A stretch of DNA of 64,000 nt from Chionis minor (Eukaryota > Chordata > Aves > Charadriiformes > Chionididae): positions 313,614 to 377,613 of the forward strand of contig VZSF01001349.1 in assembly GCA_013398295.1 (NCBI GenBank), read 5' to 3'. Of this stretch, positions 49,625 through 62,200 are shown piece after piece. Within the stretch, counting starts at the first letter, position 1; every line of letters starts with the position of its first letter. The notes under the pieces were generated by a model that ran no database searches, had not been told where the DNA came from, and saw only the letters and a program-made list of their open reading frames with translations. The position numbers and the translations under genes were made by a program.

Positions 49625-49955
49625 CGGCCAAACAGCATCATGGCCTGTATCGGGAACAGTGTGGCCAGCAGGACTAGGGAGGTGATGGTCCCCCTGTACC
49701 TGGGCACTGGTTATGCCAGGGGAGGTTTAGGATAGATAATTGGAAAAATTTCTTGGCTGAAAGGGTTGTCAAGCGCTGGAACAGGCTGCCCAGGGAAGCG
49801 GTTGAGTCACCATCCCTGGAGGTGTTTAGAGGACAGGTAGACGTGGCACTCGGGGACGTGGTTTAGTGGTAACTTGGCAGCGCTGGGTTAACGGTTGGAT
49901 TCAATGATCTTAAGGGTCTTTTCCAACATAAATGATTCTGTGAGGCTACGATTTA
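49625..49955 (+). mobile_element. CR1 LINE 3' fragment with internal deletion, plus strand
   Basis: The 5' part reads GAACAGTGTGGCCAGCAGGA then GAGGTGATGGTCCCCCTGTA, a segment that sits several hundred bases from the end in avian CR1. It jumps at about 49711 directly to CCAGGGGAGGTTTAGGATAG, GGCTGAAAGGGTTGTCAAGC, GTCACCATCCCTGGAGGTGT and GGTTGGATTCAATGATCTTA, ending AATGATTCTGTGAGGCTACG. The order fits CR1 with the intervening part missing. Confidence 0.92.
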
Positions 49956-51479
49956 GACTTCTGGGTGAAACAAATAGAAAGTATCTAAATATAGGGGGGA
50001 AAAGTATCTAAAGGTTATCTAAACCTGTACTGATCTTACAATATTTTCTATAGGTACCAAGCCGTAGGGAAAGAAACCTTCCATAAGGTAAGTGATATAC
50101 AAAAAGCATTCTAGGCCAGATTATTCTTTTATATTGATTCAAATACAAAGATTTTAAGTAGAATTCATTCAGATCTGGTGCGACCGAGAAGGTAATGTAG
50201 TCTACCATGTGATTTTTTGAGGCTTCTGTATTTTAGTTCACCTTGCAGGTCAACTTTCTGCATTCTTCTTCAAAGTAATTCTATTTAAGTTCAGCTATTC
50301 TGGTATTATTGATTTACCAGTGTGTAAATTATGTGTTCATTTAACTTTCCTGATGTGTAAAGCTCAACTGAGGACATATGGGTGGGCTCAGTGGGTTTCA
50401 GAAGCAAAAGAGGGAACACATTTCATTACACTGCAGTTGTACAATGGGTACTGCTAAGCCAGCTTTAGGCACACACCAGAGATTTACTATCACACTTTAT
50501 TTAAAGCCATGTTTTCCGATTTCCTCGCTTGATCAGACACGGGACAAAACCATGCAGAAGATCCAGGGACCAAAACCAGAGTGCTTTGGTATTTTAGGAA
50601 CACCTTTAGCATGATTTGTGCACAGAGACGCAGTTTTACGTGATGACCTTGCCATCCAGATTGCAAACAGACACCGGTTCTGGGTTCGCACAAATGATGA
50701 TGTTGTAGCTTTGTACGTTAATTACAGGTGGTTCGAGTAAAAAAGACAGAAAAAGTGTTTTCCTTATCAATGGTTCAGGAAAAAAGCATTTAAGAAAGTG
50801 CACGAGACAAAAATTATTCTTTCCTGTCAAAGTATTATTTCTGTAGTTGGCAAAATAGGACACTTTGGACTATGGTGGGGATTCGGAACACTCTTGTGTT
50901 CAGTGGCTTGAAAGAAGTATTCCGCTCCATCCTCGGTGTCGAAGTTAAAATATTATTCACATTATGATGGGGATACAGTTTTGCAACATCCCGAACACGT
51001 TCACTGAATTAAGACTAAAACGTTGTTCAAGTCGCAGAATTTTGCAGTATAGGATCTATGACATCTACATAACATGCAAATGAGTTATTTCCTGAGTTTT
51101 GCATTCCTTAGCAAGATCAGGACCTAACTACAGGCTGACGGCGGTGAACTGCCATTTCGGGGACAGCAAGGCAGGAGAAGGTGGCAGTAACTGAGACCAA
51201 GCGATAACCTGAGCACAGTGATTTTTCGCTCATAGCTTAGGAACAAGGACAAAAATCCCCCCGTGCTAATTTTTTTTTTTTTCTTCTCTGTAATTTTCAT
51301 CCTCGAGATAGCGTGGATTTTGTTGTCATCTTCCACACCGGGACAAATTGCTTCAGTTTTGGTACTGCAGTTTTTTTGCAGTTGTTCACCTGGGCTTGGA
51401 AAAAGTCTAATTACAAACAAAAACTAACTCTCGTTTTGCTCCCTCTCTGCAGCAGCTTTTTAGAGCTGGACTCTGTGTG
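49956..51479. other. Intergenic upstream of AKTIP promoter
   Basis: AT-rich, falling off before the CpG island. A T12 run is at about 51270-51281. No gene supported. Confidence 0.5.
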
Positions 51480-52087
51480 CACGGGTAAATATAAATTAAC
51501 CCTCTGTGTATGCGTGTGCCGCTGCTCCGCCATAGCCGGGGCAGCTGGTACGCACCGTTAATTCAGTTAAAGGCAGAAATCCAGGTAAGCGCGGCCCGGG
51601 ACTCGTCACTCCGCCTGAGGGACGCGACCCGCCTCAGCTCTCGGCTGTACCCGCCCCCTCCGCTGCTGGCCAATCGCACGCCTCCCCGCTCCCACCGCCG
51701 GCCAATCACAGAGAGCCCTTTCCCTAAGCGCCGGCCCCAGCGCCTTCTTCCTGCTGAGAGAGTGACAGGTGCGTCCCCCATGCCCCATTGGTCCGCCCGC
51801 CCCGAGACGGACAGGCGCTCGGACCAATCCTCGTCTCCAGGGCACAACTCAGCGGCTGCCCCCCTCCCGCCCTGACAGGACTTACCTCATCGCGGAGAGG
51901 GCGGGAGCTCTGATTGGCTGTCTTTGTGTCCGCCGCCCCGCCCCGCACGGGGCCTTCCTGGCAGGGCCGGACGGCGATTGGCCGAGGGGAAGGCCGGGCC
52001 CGGATGTGCGATGCCGAGGGGCGGGCTTTAAATGGGGCAGCGGCGGGGGTAGAGGGGGAGCGGCGGCGGCGGCGGCGGCGGCGGGGC
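51480..52087 (+). promoter_or_regulatory. AKTIP: CpG-island promoter of AKTIP with six CCAAT boxes
   Basis: A sharp rise in GC and CpG content immediately upstream of AKTIP. CCAAT boxes lie at 51670-51674, 51702-51706 and 51824-51828 in forward orientation, and at 51787-51791, 51913-51917 and 51977-51981 reversed (ATTGG). GC boxes include 51933-51945 and GGGGCGGG at 52018-52025, followed by a weak TATA-like CTTTAAAT at 52026-52033. No other gene is near, so this is most likely the AKTIP promoter and start of its noncoding first exon. The start site itself may fall in the adjoining gap. Confidence 0.8.
52061..52084. repeat. (CGG)8 trinucleotide repeat at gap edge
   Basis: Eight uninterrupted CGG units just before the assembly gap. 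Position suggests promoter or 5' UTR of AKTIP. The repeat could continue into the missing sequence. Confidence 0.9.
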
Positions 52088-52592
52088 NNNNNNNNNNNNN
52101 NNNNNNNNNNNNNNNNNNNNNNNNNNNNNNNNNNNNNNNNNNNNNNNNNNNNNNNNNNNNNNNNNNNNNNNNNNNNNNNNNNNNNNNNNNNNNNNNNNNN
52201 NNNNNNNNNNNNNNNNNNNNNNNNNNNNNNNNNNNNNNNNNNNNNNNNNNNNNNNNNNNNNNNNNNNNNNNNNNNNNNNNNNNNNNNNNNNNNNNNNNNN
52301 NNNNNNNNNNNNNNNNNNNNNNNNNNNNNNNNNNNNNNNNNNNNNNNNNNNNNNNNNNNNNNNNNNNNNNNNNNNNNNNNNNNNNNNNNNNNNNNNNNNN
52401 NNNNNNNNNNNNNNNNNNNNNNNNNNNNNNNNNNNNNNNNNNNNNNNNNNNNNNNNNNNNNNNNNNNNNNNNNNNNNNNNNNNNNNNNNNNNNNNNNNNN
52501 NNNNNNNNNNNNNNNNNNNNNNNNNNNNNNNNNNNNNNNNNNNNNNNNNNNNNNNNNNNNNNNNNNNNNNNNNNNNNNNNNNNNNNNNNNNN
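52088..52592. other. Assembly gap (505 N)
   Basis: Run of unknown bases inside the CpG island. It probably hides GC-rich sequence including the AKTIP transcription start, first exon and its splice donor. Long open frames that cross it are artefacts. Confidence 0.98.
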
Positions 52593-52808
52593 TCCTTGGA
52601 TCCCGAGAAGGCTGGGAGTCCGTGTGCTGACGGGGAGTAACTTCTGGTGTGCGCTGGCAGTTACAGTTGCTGGACAAACACGCGATCACATTGTCATCAA
52701 CGTGTATTGTTTCCTAGTGCTCTGCCTGATCAGCTGTTTCTTCTCGGGTGTAGGAGTGGTTCCCTTCCCTTTTAGGTAGGGAATAAAATGCATAAAACCA
52801 CGTGTATG

Positions 52809-52828
52809 TATATATATATATATATATA
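52809..52828. repeat. (TA)10 microsatellite
   Basis: Ten TA units in the AKTIP 5' region. Confidence 0.9.
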
Positions 52829-53323
52829 AAAATTATATGTTTGTCTATACTTCTTTTTCTTCTTGGGGAATTGTTGTATGTTTCCAGAAAATACTTAGAA
52901 AAGTCCTCTGTTCCAGGCCAACGATGTTTTTGTCAAATTGGTTTGGTGTTGTGTTTAATCTAATGACCCTGCTGATGACAGGGGAAAAATATGACACGTG
53001 ATATGACAGTAGGTATAAATAATGGAAGTCATCTTTAATGAGAATACCTGGTGTAGAGGAGGAAGAGGTCTGAAAGCAAAGTACTTTTTTCATTAGTGAT
53101 AACTTTGGTTTTTGAAGCATTTCAGAGCGACGATGAAGTACTGCACGAGTTCATGCTTGCTCTGATGGCTCTTTTGTACCTCAGTGCTGGTGAACATCAA
53201 CATAAGGTTATGCTTGGTGGCAGATGGCTTTCATGGTCCAGTGGGACCTTAGTAATGCAGTGCTGTACGGAAGTTAGAAGGTTTTTCCAAGAAGCAGCAT
53301 TTGAAATAACATTTCTTCACAAG

Positions 53324-53356
53324 TTTGTGTTGTGTCTGAAAAAGACACAACACAAA
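53324..53356. repeat. Perfect inverted repeat, 14-bp arms, 5-nt loop
   Basis: TTTGTGTTGTGTCT (53324-53337), loop GAAAA, then the exact reverse complement AGACACAACACAAA (53343-53356). As RNA it would form an uninterrupted 14-bp stem. Arms are shorter than a typical microRNA precursor. Confidence 0.95.
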
Positions 53357-56218
53357 ATTGTTGCTGTTGTACTAGAAGGGAAACGTTACAGAAAAAGATA
53401 TCCATAAAAAGCTCGTGGGAGGAGGAGGACCGCTTAGGAGGGTTGCTGTTACTTTCTATTCCTGAAGTAGCAGAAATTAGTAGAACGTATTACTGAGCGG
53501 CACACTATTAAGCCTTTTCTTAATTGAGGCACTGTGAAAGGAGAGAAGGTGATGATTTTGACTGTATTTATTCTCTTTTCATAAAATGCGGGGAGTGTAT
53601 TGGGTTCTTTTGAGAAGCTGCTGGTTTCAGCAGATGGTTACCAGCACCATAAGCTGCCGTAACGGTGGGTACCTTGTAGTAAACGCTGCAGCCCCGTGTG
53701 AGATTGACTGACTCAACCGCCTAGAAGTTCTGCTTAATGACATCGACACTTGCTTCTCCTTGTCTGCTGCGGACCTTCTGCATAGTGAGAAGTAGGGTAA
53801 ACAGTCTAACTTAAATGTGCTGTTACTTGATATTTATTTTTTTAATTTTTTTCTAATGATTCTTGTGATTGATGTGGGGTAGTAAATTGTGAGGTGAAGG
53901 CACTAGAGAGCATAAGCCATCGCAAATCAGTTTCGTGTACCGAAATCATTCTCCCCTCCAATGTAGCATAGCTAGAAGGGGGTGAGTGTGATTTGAAATA
54001 AACAAACTGTCAAACAGTTTGAAAGGCTTTTTAAATGACCCTTCTCTGGGAAGCTGGTACTCTGATGTTATTAGTTTTCCATCATAAATAGTGTTTTAAC
54101 AGGTGAATGAGACTGGAGACAGTTTAACAATACATTTAGGACAACACCATGTTTCACTTACTACTGGCAGGCACCTGGATAAAAGATCTCTGTGCAGGGG
54201 AATCTCTGTAGTTTAACTAGAGCTAACATAATGTTTTATTTGGAGAGATAAACCGTTCTTGATAGCCTGTAAATAGGCACCTCTGTAATGAAAAGCCTTT
54301 CAATAAAGCTGGAAGGGTACTGAGAAGCATAGCTGCCTTCTGAAAGGTGGAGTCAGTGACTGGACCTCCATCTAGCACTAGTTATGAAGCTTCTAGATCA
54401 GTTCCCTGTTTTCACTGGTGATAAGTTACGCTGTTTTTTGCGTACATACCTCATTCTTTGTCCTGTTCAGCTCCTGTATGTTGTATCTCTGGTTCTGGAA
54501 TAATGCAATTTATATTACCTGGTCTAAAAAAACCCCAAAACGCCAGCCCAAGCCAAACAAACCAAGAAAAAAGTCCCACCCAAACCCCATAATCATTCCA
54601 GATTCCAGTTAATTGTCTTCCAACCTGTACCTCCACTTTCAGCACTTCTCTCCCTTGTCAAAGCCGTAGCACTCAGGCGCTCTCTTTGTGCGTCGGTTCC
54701 TCCACCCTCTGGTTACTCTGAAGTTCCCTGAGGAAATCTCTTGTAGCTTCCTCGCCTAGTGTCTGGCTGAGTTTCATGAAGAGAAAAGGCTGATGGCACA
54801 GCCCTCCGGTGTGGCTCTGCTTTCCAGACAGGAGATGAGGGAAAGTGAAAACGTGTTCTCCCTGTCATCACAGGGCATGCCCCAGCGTGAGTCATGTGTC
54901 CTGGAATGTTTGAGATGATCTTGGGGTGGGGAAATTAATTAATTCTCATCACTTTTCTGAATGGTGCTTGCATTTTTTGAATGCTTGGCTGCTATATAGT
55001 CTACAAAGATACCTATGATGTGATACCAATGTTTCTTTTAAAAATTTACCATTGCTAGACTTTCTTTGGATAAATAGGCTTTTTTTTTTTTTCTTTTAAC
55101 AAAATTGGTATTTATTGTCATTTTGGGAAGATTTTTCGATTATAATATTACCATTTTCTCTATCAACTAAGCAAAGAAGTGGGTGAACAGGTGGTGCTTT
55201 GTTTACTGTACAAAAACAATGTTGACCACAACAGAAGCCTGTGCCATTCTCTCTTATTTCTCTCACATCCTATGAATTGTCTTGATCAATGTTGCACAAT
55301 TTCCTATTAAAGAAATCGAGTAAAGTGAATTGCCTTGAAACCTTAGTTAATATAGCCAGGAATGGGGAGGTGGGTAGGGAAAGGGAATCTAGGAGAACTG
55401 GAGGGAAAGAATAGCACAAACAGGCTGTGCTAGACAAGAGGTGCTGTAGATAAGAGTTCTTGCGCAAACAATAGCAACACTTTGAGAGAGAAAAACAAGG
55501 ACATACGCAGTAGATGACACACTGAAACTCCAAATACTGCTGCAGTCCTTGTTATTGAATTGCTGACCTAAAGAGCACTAAGCCTTAGCTCATCATGAAG
55601 CCATTAAACGAGCTACAGAAAAACTTCTGTGGCTTTGTCTGTTCCTGGTGGTGTTCCAATGCAGATGAAAACAAAATGACACATACACGATGCAAACTCA
55701 ATGCGAGGATCATCCCTTTCACCAGGAATGGCAGAGATTGGTTCAAACTGGAGCACTTGAGAAACACGCAAAGTCAGCAGCGTGTGCGAGGGGCAGCACT
55801 TACCCGTGCTACCAGAGTAACCCGTTCTGGTACTGTGGTGCTGGACTGAAGTGCTGAAGTGATAACTTTTTAACGTTTGTGCGTGTAGAGGGTCTTTCTT
55901 GACTGTGCTGAGCCAATAGATGGTCTTTTTTTCCAGCTGGCAAGACAAAACATGGAATGCAGAACCTGGAGTGTCTAGCAGAAAAGAAGGCAGGGAGTCA
56001 TGTGCAAGAACTATTTCATAGACAACTGTGTTACCGTCCTGCAGCCTAATACGTAACAGAGCTTTGGCAATTTGAACTATTGTCAGTCTTAACTACAAGA
56101 AATTTTTATTCTGGAGCTACAGAAATATGATGCTGGCTGCAGAATTGGACCTGAATCCTCTTTATATATTGAGCCCTGTTTGTCTGTCAGAGTGCATATT
56201 CATTCTGTGTATTTTTAG

Positions 56219-59200
56219 GGTATAAACCCGAGAGGCCCGAGGACGCTCTGCAGACACTGAGAAGTTGCAGCCCTTTGTTTGGAATACGCGTTATGAACCC
56301 TTTCTGGAGCATGTCTACGAGTTCCGTGCGCAAGGTAGGGATTTAATGAGTGGGTGCCACAAGGTGTTAACATGCATTGAGGGGTGGTAGTAGTTCTGGA
56401 AAAGGCCATCAGACAATCAGCAGATGCAGTTGGAGTGTGTGTTTTATCCTGAGGATTGCAATCATCTTCAGTAAAAGCGTAAGCCAGCTTTGAGCTGCAG
56501 TCACTGGAACATGCCTGTCGATGGAGTCTGCTCCAGAGTTTGTTGACTTTTCTTATCTGAAGTGTTTTTGACTAGGAAAAATGAAACAAACTTGCTCAAA
56601 TGGTTGAAACACTTGTTTCTTAGGACCTTTGTTTACTGCCCTACATAGGGCTTAGCCAGGTATTGCATGTGCAGTGAGTGTTGACAAAATTGCGCCTCCG
56701 TAATGCTATTGCTACTTTATATTGCGTGTGTAAAAGCATGATAGTTCTCAGGTTAATCACTTCTCAGGTGTTCAGTGCCAGGGCAAATTACATTACTCTG
56801 TTGATGACGCTTATGACATGGGTATTGTTACTAGTCCAAGTTTCAAGCTATGGCCTAAATCATGCAATTAGTCAACACAGGGAGCCTCATCACAGGTCTG
56901 TAGCCTGCAGGTTTGTCTTAGCAATCTGCAGAATGATTTTGAGGTCTGTACATAGTACAGCGTTCTCTAGCAGCGACCAATTAAGTAGAAAAGCGGTTTT
57001 TTGTTTGTTTTTTTCTTTTTTAATAAAATACAGCATAGGCATAAAAACGTTGCAATAGCAAAACTATTGAAACCGGGCTTGATATCACTGCCAAATCCCA
57101 GTTCTCCCGCTGTGGGAACGGGCTACATGATCAGTTCCAAGTGAGATGTTGATGTCTTAAGCACAGGCAGGAAGTGAAATCCATGAAGTTTTGTGTAGAA
57201 AGTTCTTATTTCATCTCAGCTTTACTACGCTACTTTTAAAGACTCTTTGAAGTCTAGAACATGAGGATGCTTGTCAGTAGAAATGATTTATCTTGATGTA
57301 CTGTGTGCTAGAAATAGATTGACTTCTAAGCTGATGTTATATACTGTCTGGTTCCAGTTTCTAAATAAATGTAAGCCTCCTTAAGCGTTTTTCCTAATCT
57401 GCAGATTTCCTATCTCGCATTGATTACTGCTGTACTTGTAGGCTAGGTTTGATTGAATAAAAGTCTATTTAAAAACCAAACCCAAAGAGGCATCACCCTC
57501 ACCGCCCCCACTCACAGGCAATAGAACACCGAAACCTAAGATGTGTTTGTTTGATTGGTGGGGTTTAAACCTGTGCTAAAATACGTTCATATGTTAAATG
57601 TGTATGAAACATGGCCTGTAATACCGTGGTTTTCTTTTAACCTAACAGAGACCTGATGCTGAAGAGAAAACTTTGAGTGGAGAGCTGCGAACCAGTCCTC
57701 TACGAGCCTCTACAAAGAAACAGTTGCCTTCTATCCCAAAGAATGCTGTGCCAATAACGAAGCCTGCTTCCCCTGCCACGTCATCCCAGTCCACAAATGG
57801 AACACATGCTTCTTACGGGCCTTTTTATTTGGAGTATTCCCTCCTTGCAGAATTGTAGGTTTTTCAGTTTTTTGCCTTTTTTAGGTCACTGGGCTTATGC
57901 TTCAGTGGGAAGACCCAGTTCTTGCATGGTGTCTTTGCCTTAGTCCTTGAAGAAGGCAGTAGAACTTCCACAAAATTCTTTTTCTTGAGCAGTACTCTCA
58001 ATGTCTTGAGGTAGCAAGGGCGAGAAAAATGAGATGATTTTAAGGGGCGTGTTTAGATATGATTCTCTGAATTAGTATATTTCTCAGACTTCAAGTAAAT
58101 ATGTTTTGGGTTTAGGCATCCTGACCAGTTATCCTAATAGCTTTTTGGTCAGCAATACAGAATTATTGAACGCAAGTATTAAAGCAGAAGTAAGCAGATG
58201 GCTAGTGGGAAGATGGTCATGAACGTATGGTACTGTCTAATGGAGTTAGCATGTGGGAGCTCCCTTCAGTTGCTACGGGGAAGACTTGAACACCACTTGA
58301 CAGGACTTATGAAATGGATATTAGGAGGACTACATTCTTTCCTGTCTTTCAGCGATACTTAACATGAAACCTACGAGCAAGGGGTTAGTGCGATTTCAAT
58401 AGGTTTCTTTGGATCAGTTGCCTTTGATCCAGTGTAGTGATTTGTAGGCTGCTGCGGGAGCATACAAATCTCTTATTTGTCTGCAAAACTTTCTAGTTAT
58501 ATAAAGTTACATGAACTATTTTGTGCTCCAAAGCTGAAGGGATTTCCTGTGTAATAGACATACTGGATTCTCAAGTATGCGCTGCTTTTTGGAATGAAAT
58601 CCCTGGAGTCCTTACGCAACGCTAAGTCTCAGTTCTTGCATTTAACCATTAAAATGGAAGTGAGAATTCTCAAAACATTGATTTTTTTTTTTTTTTTATT
58701 ATTATTATTTTTAAATCCCATCCGTCCCCCCCTGCCTCCCCCAGGGAACTGACCCTGACTTCTTAATTCAAGAAAGATGTTTTTCTTTTGCAGCATACAA
58801 ATATATCGGTATCATAATGTAAACTTCTCTAGTTTCACAAATTCATTATTAGGGAAATAGTAGTGAAAATCATGGAAATTGTAAGTGGAGAACTGTGTTA
58901 TTGTTTTGCTTTAATTTTTTTTATTTTTTTTTTTTCATTTGTGCAAGCATGAAGAGTTTGATTTACTGGGCCTATATGCCAAGTAACTGGAAAACCTATG
59001 AAGTGAATAAATGGGTTTATCATTTGTAGTGTTCAGTGGAATCTGCGTACCACACAACTACAGCTGGTTAAACTTACTAGCAACTTCTTGTGTTCATTGA
59101 TTTGAAAAATAGTAAAAATAGCACGTTTGGCCCCACGAGGACAGTTGATTATCAAATGGACTTTCCTAAAAGGCAAAGGGAGAGATAGAAAGTCTTTTCA

Positions 59201-62200
59201 GTGAGATAACAAATTAGTACAAGTTTGGGGCAATGACTTGGTCCACCCTGTTAATGAGATGCCTCAAGTTCCTCGATCCAGATCTCTATATGCCCTGCTT
59301 CTTGCTTGTCCTTTTTATTCCTTCTTACTTTGTTTTGTCAGTTGCCAGTGTAAATTGTTTGACCTGCAACATAGTTTTATCTAAAACTGAAAAACTACTT
59401 GTTTAAAATTGCAGTTAAAGCTTTGGTCGCATTTCAGAATTAACTACGATTGACTGCAAGTCTGCATTCAAAATTAGTTGATTGCATTTCTTTTTTCCTT
59501 CTTTAATTCGAAACTGGGTGTTTGGTAGTAAAGTGGAAGTTTCAGTGCTGACATCTAAATGCATCTACTGGGGGAAGAATTTGTTTCTACTTCTCTGCTT
59601 ACAGTTTTCTCTGGAGAAATAATGGTTCCTGTTAGTAACTCTTTAAGTGGAGGGGTAGGAAAAACAGGAGTGAAAAAATACGGTTTCACTCGTTTTCTGT
59701 CTTGTCCTTTGAGGAGTCTGCCCCTGGGAATTGATTGTAAGTTTGTGAAGTCCCCTGTTGAGCTATTGGCAGTACATCTTGGGTTTGCTGTTGTCAGCTT
59801 GCTGCAGGCGTGGTGTGGTTGTGCAGCTGTTCTAAATGCTGGTTCTAATTGCAGTACCTTGGTTGTAAAGCAGAAATTGCCAGGTGTCTACGTGCAGCCA
59901 TCTTACCGATCAGCATTAAGTAAGTTTAAACTTAACTTTTAATCTTTTTTATACTTTTTTTTTTTCCCCCTCAAATTCTTTCACTCAAGCAAACTTTCTC
60001 ACTTGCAGTGTGGTTTGGTGTAATATTCATAAGACATGGGCTCTACCAGGATGGTGTGTTTAAATTTACTGTCTATATTCCTGATAATTACCCAGATGGA
60101 GACTGCCCGGTAAGTGGTTGTGTGTGTCTTGGGTTTTTCTTGTTTTCTGGTGTTTTAAGTATGACTTTTTGTTAATGCTAACATACCAATTAGCTTCTCA
60201 TTTCCTTGAACTAGTTTTGTTCCTAATGGAACAAAATGGCTGGGCTCATTTGTGATGTCTTATATGTATTTCCTAACATCTGTGGAAGAATCATGTTACT
60301 GTGATTACTGAGGCTGGCGCAGAGTGAATTTTGTTAGGTTAAACACATTAGAGTATTAAGTAATCAGCCAGTTCTATACCACAAGTCTTGATCTGCTGCT
60401 TCCTTGGCAAGAAAGTTAACACTGAAACACTTAAAGAAGTGTCCAGCTTCTGAGTAACAATATAATGGAACATAAAATCCCGGCATCGGTGCTGTGCTTG
60501 CTGTAGTACTGCAGGATTTCTTGCCTGTTTCTCTTCTAAATTACGTGGAAAAAAAGAATGAAAAGAACTTGAGGAGAAAGTTGGTGAAACAAAGGGAGAG
60601 GGAGATAGTATGGTGTTACCTTCCATTGATGCTTTCCCCTTTAGGGAAAAGTATCCAAGTTATTACATCAATTTTTAAACCCCCCCCCTAAAATAATAAT
60701 AACAAAATAATGTTGTGGCAATCTGACTCTCCAGAGTGGAGCAGCGCAGCCGGCCCTCCCCGCTGCGTTTCTTTAAGAGGGAGGTTTGGGGACAGGTGTA
60801 CGTAACTGCTGTAGCTGAGAAGGAGTTGCTGTGTCAGGAAGCTGTCTGCCTGGTGTCAAGTTTTGTGGAAAGCTATCGTCTTTAAAAGGACAGAAATAGT
60901 AGGAAACAGTTTCTTTCGAAGATCAGACTTCAGTGTCTCTCATAATGCCTCCGTTCTTTTGCTAGCAGAGGGCTTCTTGTTGAAACTAAGTTTGCTTCTG
61001 GAAGAACACGCAAACACCAGAGGAAACTAGCTATACAGGAGTGAAGGCGCTGGGGTGTCACTGCACGGTTTACTTAAAAATGTGTAGGATAAAAAGGTAT
61101 TGATTGTAGCTCAAGTACGTAAAAAGCTTTCGGTCACAAATAGCTAAACCAGAAAAACTCCTTTAATCTGCTCTTATCTGATATTATTACCTGTGTTGGC
61201 CCTAGAGCTTGTGCAGTTAGCTGGATTAGGTTCCTGATTTGGTGATAAGCATGTAAGAGAGGACAAGACCCTGCGTGTAACGTGGGTGTGTTGGGTTACA
61301 GTTTCACGGCTGATATAAATCACTTCAGGTTGCTTTCTTTTGATACAGTAACAATTAATTAGTATTTGGAAGCCACATCTAGCTGACTTTCACCCAGTGG
61401 TTTTAACCCTAGGACTGAAGTTGTCATAATGAATTTCTTTTTTCTAATACAGTGCTTGGTTTTTGATCTGCCTGTCTTCCATCCGCTAGTAGATCCGTTA
61501 TCTGGTGAACTGGATGTGAAAAGAGCGTTTGCGAAATGGAGGTTAGTGGTAACACATTGATTACAATTTGAAAGAAGTTTGTTCCTTTCTTCATTGCGCT
61601 TTATTCTTTTTAGGCGAAATCATAATCACATATGGCAAGTATTAATGTATGCTCGCAGAGTCTTCTACAAGATTGATACAACTAGTCCTGTGAACCCGGA
61701 GGCTGCAGTGCTGTAAGTATCTTCCGTGCATATAGACATAGTCTCTTAAGGGATTTTTGCACAGACTTGCAGAAACAAGAGATTTGTAAACCTGTTGATC
61801 AGTTCATGGTCTCTCCCTCCAGAGCTGGTTGCACTGGGAACTAAAGGTGTGGCTTTGCCAAGTCTGTCTGTGCTTCTAGAGCAAACCTCTGCCTCCTTAC
61901 GATTACTTAGCATAACTTACTTCTCTCTTGCAGGTATGAAAAAGATATTCAGCTGTTCAAAAGTAAAGTGGTGGACAGTGTCAAACTATGCAGCAGTCAT
62001 TTATTTGATCAGCCCAAAATAGAGGATCCCTATGCAATCATGTAAGTACCATGAGCAAATTCACCACGTCCTAGTGTTTGGAGAACAAGTTTTGGTATAG
62101 TTGGTGATTTGAAGGCTTTCTCTGCCAAGCTGACTGACCCGGTTTTTCTTACATTTATAGCAATACTTTGAATATTGCTACCCTCATTTCATTCTGTTTA

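Larger units (their letters stand above)
52593..56218 (+). other. AKTIP: AKTIP first intron or 5' noncoding region
   Basis: Between the gapped CpG island and the first coding exon. It holds a (TA)10 microsatellite, a perfect hairpin, and open frames (103 codons at 53096-53407; 84 and 111 codons on opposite strands at 55595-55948) with no recognised family. Ends in TGTGTATTTTTAG, the favoured acceptor for the exon carrying the start codon. An alternative acceptor is TTTGTCTGTCAG at 56190. Confidence 0.6.

Noticed and set aside
51724..52779. Very long open frames (238-336 codons) on both strands
   Set aside because: They are artefacts of the 505 N gap, where no stop can be seen, and of GC-rich promoter sequence.
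55595..55948. 84-codon plus and 111-codon minus frames in the AKTIP 5' region
   Set aside because: Mutually antisense open frames without recognised motifs; probably compositional.
56191..56218. Acceptor at 56190 for the first AKTIP coding exon
   Set aside because: Not excluded, but the acceptor at 56218 is nearer and preceded by a T-rich tract; both give the same protein.
59559..59942. 127-codon plus-strand frame
   Set aside because: It is AKTIP exon 59855-59919 extended into both flanking introns; only the [11 protein letters not shown] to SAL part is coding.
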